The notes under the pieces were generated by a model, which saw nothing but the letters and a program-made list of their open reading frames with translations, did not search any database and was not told the DNA's origin. Below are positions 13,720 to 15,449 of a DNA stretch of 15,449 nucleotides, in pieces. The stretch covers positions 1-15,449 of the forward strand of contig DDSR01000209.1 in assembly GCA_002343455.1 (NCBI GenBank), given 5' to 3'. Numbering within the stretch: the first letter of the stretch is position 1; each line of letters opens with the position of its first letter. The position numbers were made by a program, and so were the translations under genes. The DNA comes from Deltaproteobacteria bacterium UBA2385. GTDB lineage: Bacteria; Myxococcota_A; UBA796; UBA2385.

Positions 13720-15449
13720 TCAGCCGGCCTCGGAGCCCAAGCGGTAGACGAGGACATCGTCCTCCTCCCAGAGCTGGGGCTCGCCGTACAGCACGGTCAA
13801 CAGCGCCTGGACCCGGTCGAGCTTGAAGGGCGGGTAGAAGGAGCGGTGGACGACGATGTAGCGGTAGCCCTGGCGGGCCAGCGCGCGGGAGCCGACCACG
13901 ACGTCGAGCTCGGGCAGCATGGGGGAGGGGGTCCAGGCGCGGGAGGCCTCCATGCGGATCAGGGTGGCCGTCAGGCGGTTGTCCAGCAGCCCCCGGGGCA
14001 TGGGGTCGTTCAGGCCCCAGGGGATGGGGCGCCGATGGCTGGACTGGTACCAGACGTAGACGGCCCGCTCGAGGTTGGGCACGGTCAGCGGCAGGTCGAG
14101 CACGGCCCCGGGCAGCGGATCCTGGCGCATGGCCTCGTAGGCGCTGGGGATGCGGGAGAGGCTGTGGGGCACCGGCAGCTCGGCGGGAGAGGCGAAGGCC
14201 GTCTCGATGAGCACGGCAGCGCTGAGCAGGCCGACCGACAAGGCGCGGCGCGGGGCCGACCAGCGGCGCAGCAGGTGGCGGGCTCCGACGGCGGCGCCCA
14301 GGCCGAGGACGAGGCTGACCCCGGTGACGAAGCGAAAGGGGTGGCTGATGCGGTCGAAGAGCGGGAGGGCGTTGAAGAGGGCCAGGAAGGGCAGGGGCAC
14401 GCGGTGCCCGAAGAGCGTCCGGTAGTCGCCGCCGACGTTGAGGTAGGGGCCCAGGCTGAAGACGAAGAAGATCGCGCCCAGCATCAGCCATGGGGCCAGG
14501 GTGCGGCGACGACGGGCGGAGAACCAGGCGACAGCGAGCAGGCCCAGGGCCACCCAGCCCAGGTAGATGATGATCACCAGCTCCTCGCCATACAGGGCCT
14601 TGAGGTCGGGGCTGGGCCGGTCCGAGGGCAGGAAGAAGGCGGCGAGGTCGGTGATGTTGTGGTTGATGAGCGAGGTCCGCACGAAGTCGGGGTCGCGCGT
14701 GACGACGGCGTCGGCGGCGGAGAGCGAGAGGCGGAAGAGCAGCAGCATCGGCGCCACCAGCGCCAGGGCGACCGCGCCCGAGAGGCTGGCCAGCGGCAGG
14801 AAGCGGCCCCAGGGCAGGTGCGGGCGGCGGCGCAGGACCATCCAGAGGATCAGCACCACGCCGGCGATCCCGGCCAGGATGCCGTAGTACCAGCTGGTCA
14901 GCATGGTCACCCCGCCCAGCAGGCCCAGCCGCAGCGCCCGGGCCACGGTGGGGCGGTCCATCAGCTCGACCAGCGCCCAGAGCGTGAGCGGCAACCAGCC
15001 CGCGCAGACGGTCTCGGAGATGCCGTTGTAGGACTGGCCGACGAGGTGGGGGGCCGCGCCGTAGACGACCAGGGCCAGCACGGAGGCGTAGGGGTCGCCG
15101 CTCAGGCGGCGGGCCAGCAGCCAGGCCCCGAAGCCGGCCAGGGCGAGGCCGAAGAGCACGGTCAGGTTGTAGCCGACCTCGGGCCCGAAGAGGATCGTGA
15201 AGGGCGCGAAGAGCACGGCCTGCGTCGTGTCGATGTAGTAGAGAGTGCCGCCGCGCGGGAAGTTGATCAGCGGCGTGCGCAGCGGCCAGAAGCCCTGCGA
15301 GAGCTCGGAGCCGACCCACCAGTGGCCCCAGACGTGGTTCCAGGTGTCGTTGCCGGGGTGCCCGACCAGCAGCTCCGCCGGCCGGAGGATCACGGGCCAT
15401 GTCAGGATCACCGCGAGGAGGGCCGAGAGCGCCGCGGCCAGGCCCAGCT
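13720..15449 (-). CDS. Polytopic GT-C-like membrane protein (partial, N-terminus outside window)
   Basis: 575 residues are visible, with the reading frame open to the right edge, so the true start lies outside. A hydrophobic first helix is followed by PGNDTWNHVWGHWW, a loop with an acidic residue and aromatics such as GT-C glycosyltransferases carry after helix 1. About ten more hydrophobic helices follow to near residue 420, then a soluble C-terminal part of ~150 residues (ending VLVYRLGSEAG). This layout suits a lipid-linked-sugar glycosyltransferase or related YfhO-like protein. The family is not recognised precisely and the substrate is unknown. It ends 62 bp before the activator start, on the same strand, so the activator could be read from its promoter. 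No functional link to the oxidase is evident. Confidence 0.75.
   Translation of the reverse strand, partial: LGLAAALSALLAVILTWPVILRPAELLVGHPGNDTWNHVWGHWWVGSELSQGFWPLRTPLINFPRGGTLYYIDTTQAVLFAPFTILFGPEVGYNLTVLFGLALAGFGAWLLARRLSGDPYASVLALVVYGAAPHLVGQSYNGISETVCAGWLPLTLWALVELMDRPTVARALRLGLLGGVTMLTSWYYGILAGIAGVVLILWMVLRRRPHLPWGRFLPLASLSGAVALALVAPMLLLFRLSLSAADAVVTRDPDFVRTSLINHNITDLAAFFLPSDRPSPDLKALYGEELVIIIYLGWVALGLLAVAWFSARRRRTLAPWLMLGAIFFVFSLGPYLNVGGDYRTLFGHRVPLPFLALFNALPLFDRISHPFRFVTGVSLVLGLGAAVGARHLLRRWSAPRRALSVGLLSAAVLIETAFASPAELPVPHSLSRIPSAYEAMRQDPLPGAVLDLPLTVPNLERAVYVWYQSSHRRPIPWGLNDPMPRGLLDNRLTATLIRMEASRAWTPSPMLPELDVVVGSRALARQGYRYIVVHRSFYPPFKLDRVQALLTVLYGEPQLWEEDDVLVYRLGSEAG

Noticed and set aside
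13658..15400. Response regulator extended upstream to about 15400
   Set aside because: The added residues are the wrong frame of the GT-C-like gene; the receiver domain begins normally at the ATG at 13657.

Overview
The window is GC-rich, densely packed bacterial DNA. It most resembles Myxococcota or a related former deltaproteobacterial lineage. The grounds are high GC, an NtrC-family regulator paired with sigma-54 promoters, a large CHAT-ATPase-TPR protein and a compact cbb3 oxidase cluster. The lineage is an inference from gene content only.

Layout. (1) 1-2961, minus: the N-terminal 987 residues of a CHAT protease / STAND ATPase / TPR protein that runs off the left edge. Its last visible part is three 41-residue repeats, nearly identical in DNA. 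(2) 3015-9872, minus: a complete cbb3-type cytochrome c oxidase operon, transcribed ccoN-ccoO-ccoQ-ccoP-ccoG-(mini ccoH)-ccoI-ccoS. Nearly every junction is a stop/start overlap or a gap of about a dozen bases or less. (3) 9873-10093: a divergent regulatory region with a good candidate sigma-54 (-24/-12) promoter facing each way and two dyads between them. (4) 10094-12326, plus: a TauE/SafE (DsbD_2-like) membrane protein followed by a globin-coupled histidine kinase. (5) 12293-13657, minus: an NtrC-family sigma-54 activator whose 3' end overlaps the kinase gene by 34 bp. (6) 13720-15449, minus: a polytopic GT-C-like membrane protein running off the right edge.

How the parts fit. The proposed model is a self-contained oxygen-response module. 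A heme-globin histidine kinase senses O2 (or another gas) and phosphorylates the sigma-54 activator encoded convergently. The activator then drives both divergent sigma-54 promoters: one for the high-affinity cbb3 oxidase and its copper/heme maturation genes, one for the TauE/SafE gene and the kinase itself. A TGTGCC-type dyad between the promoters, and a similar one just upstream of the activator gene, are candidate binding sites. In many proteobacteria cbb3 operons are instead under FNR/ANR or FixLJ-FixK, and no FNR-like box was seen here. The oxidase cluster is also unusual in having a one-heme CcoP and a CcoH reduced to a 41-residue membrane anchor. The CHAT-STAND-TPR gene lies 53 bp downstream of ccoS on the same strand; whether it is cotranscribed is unknown.
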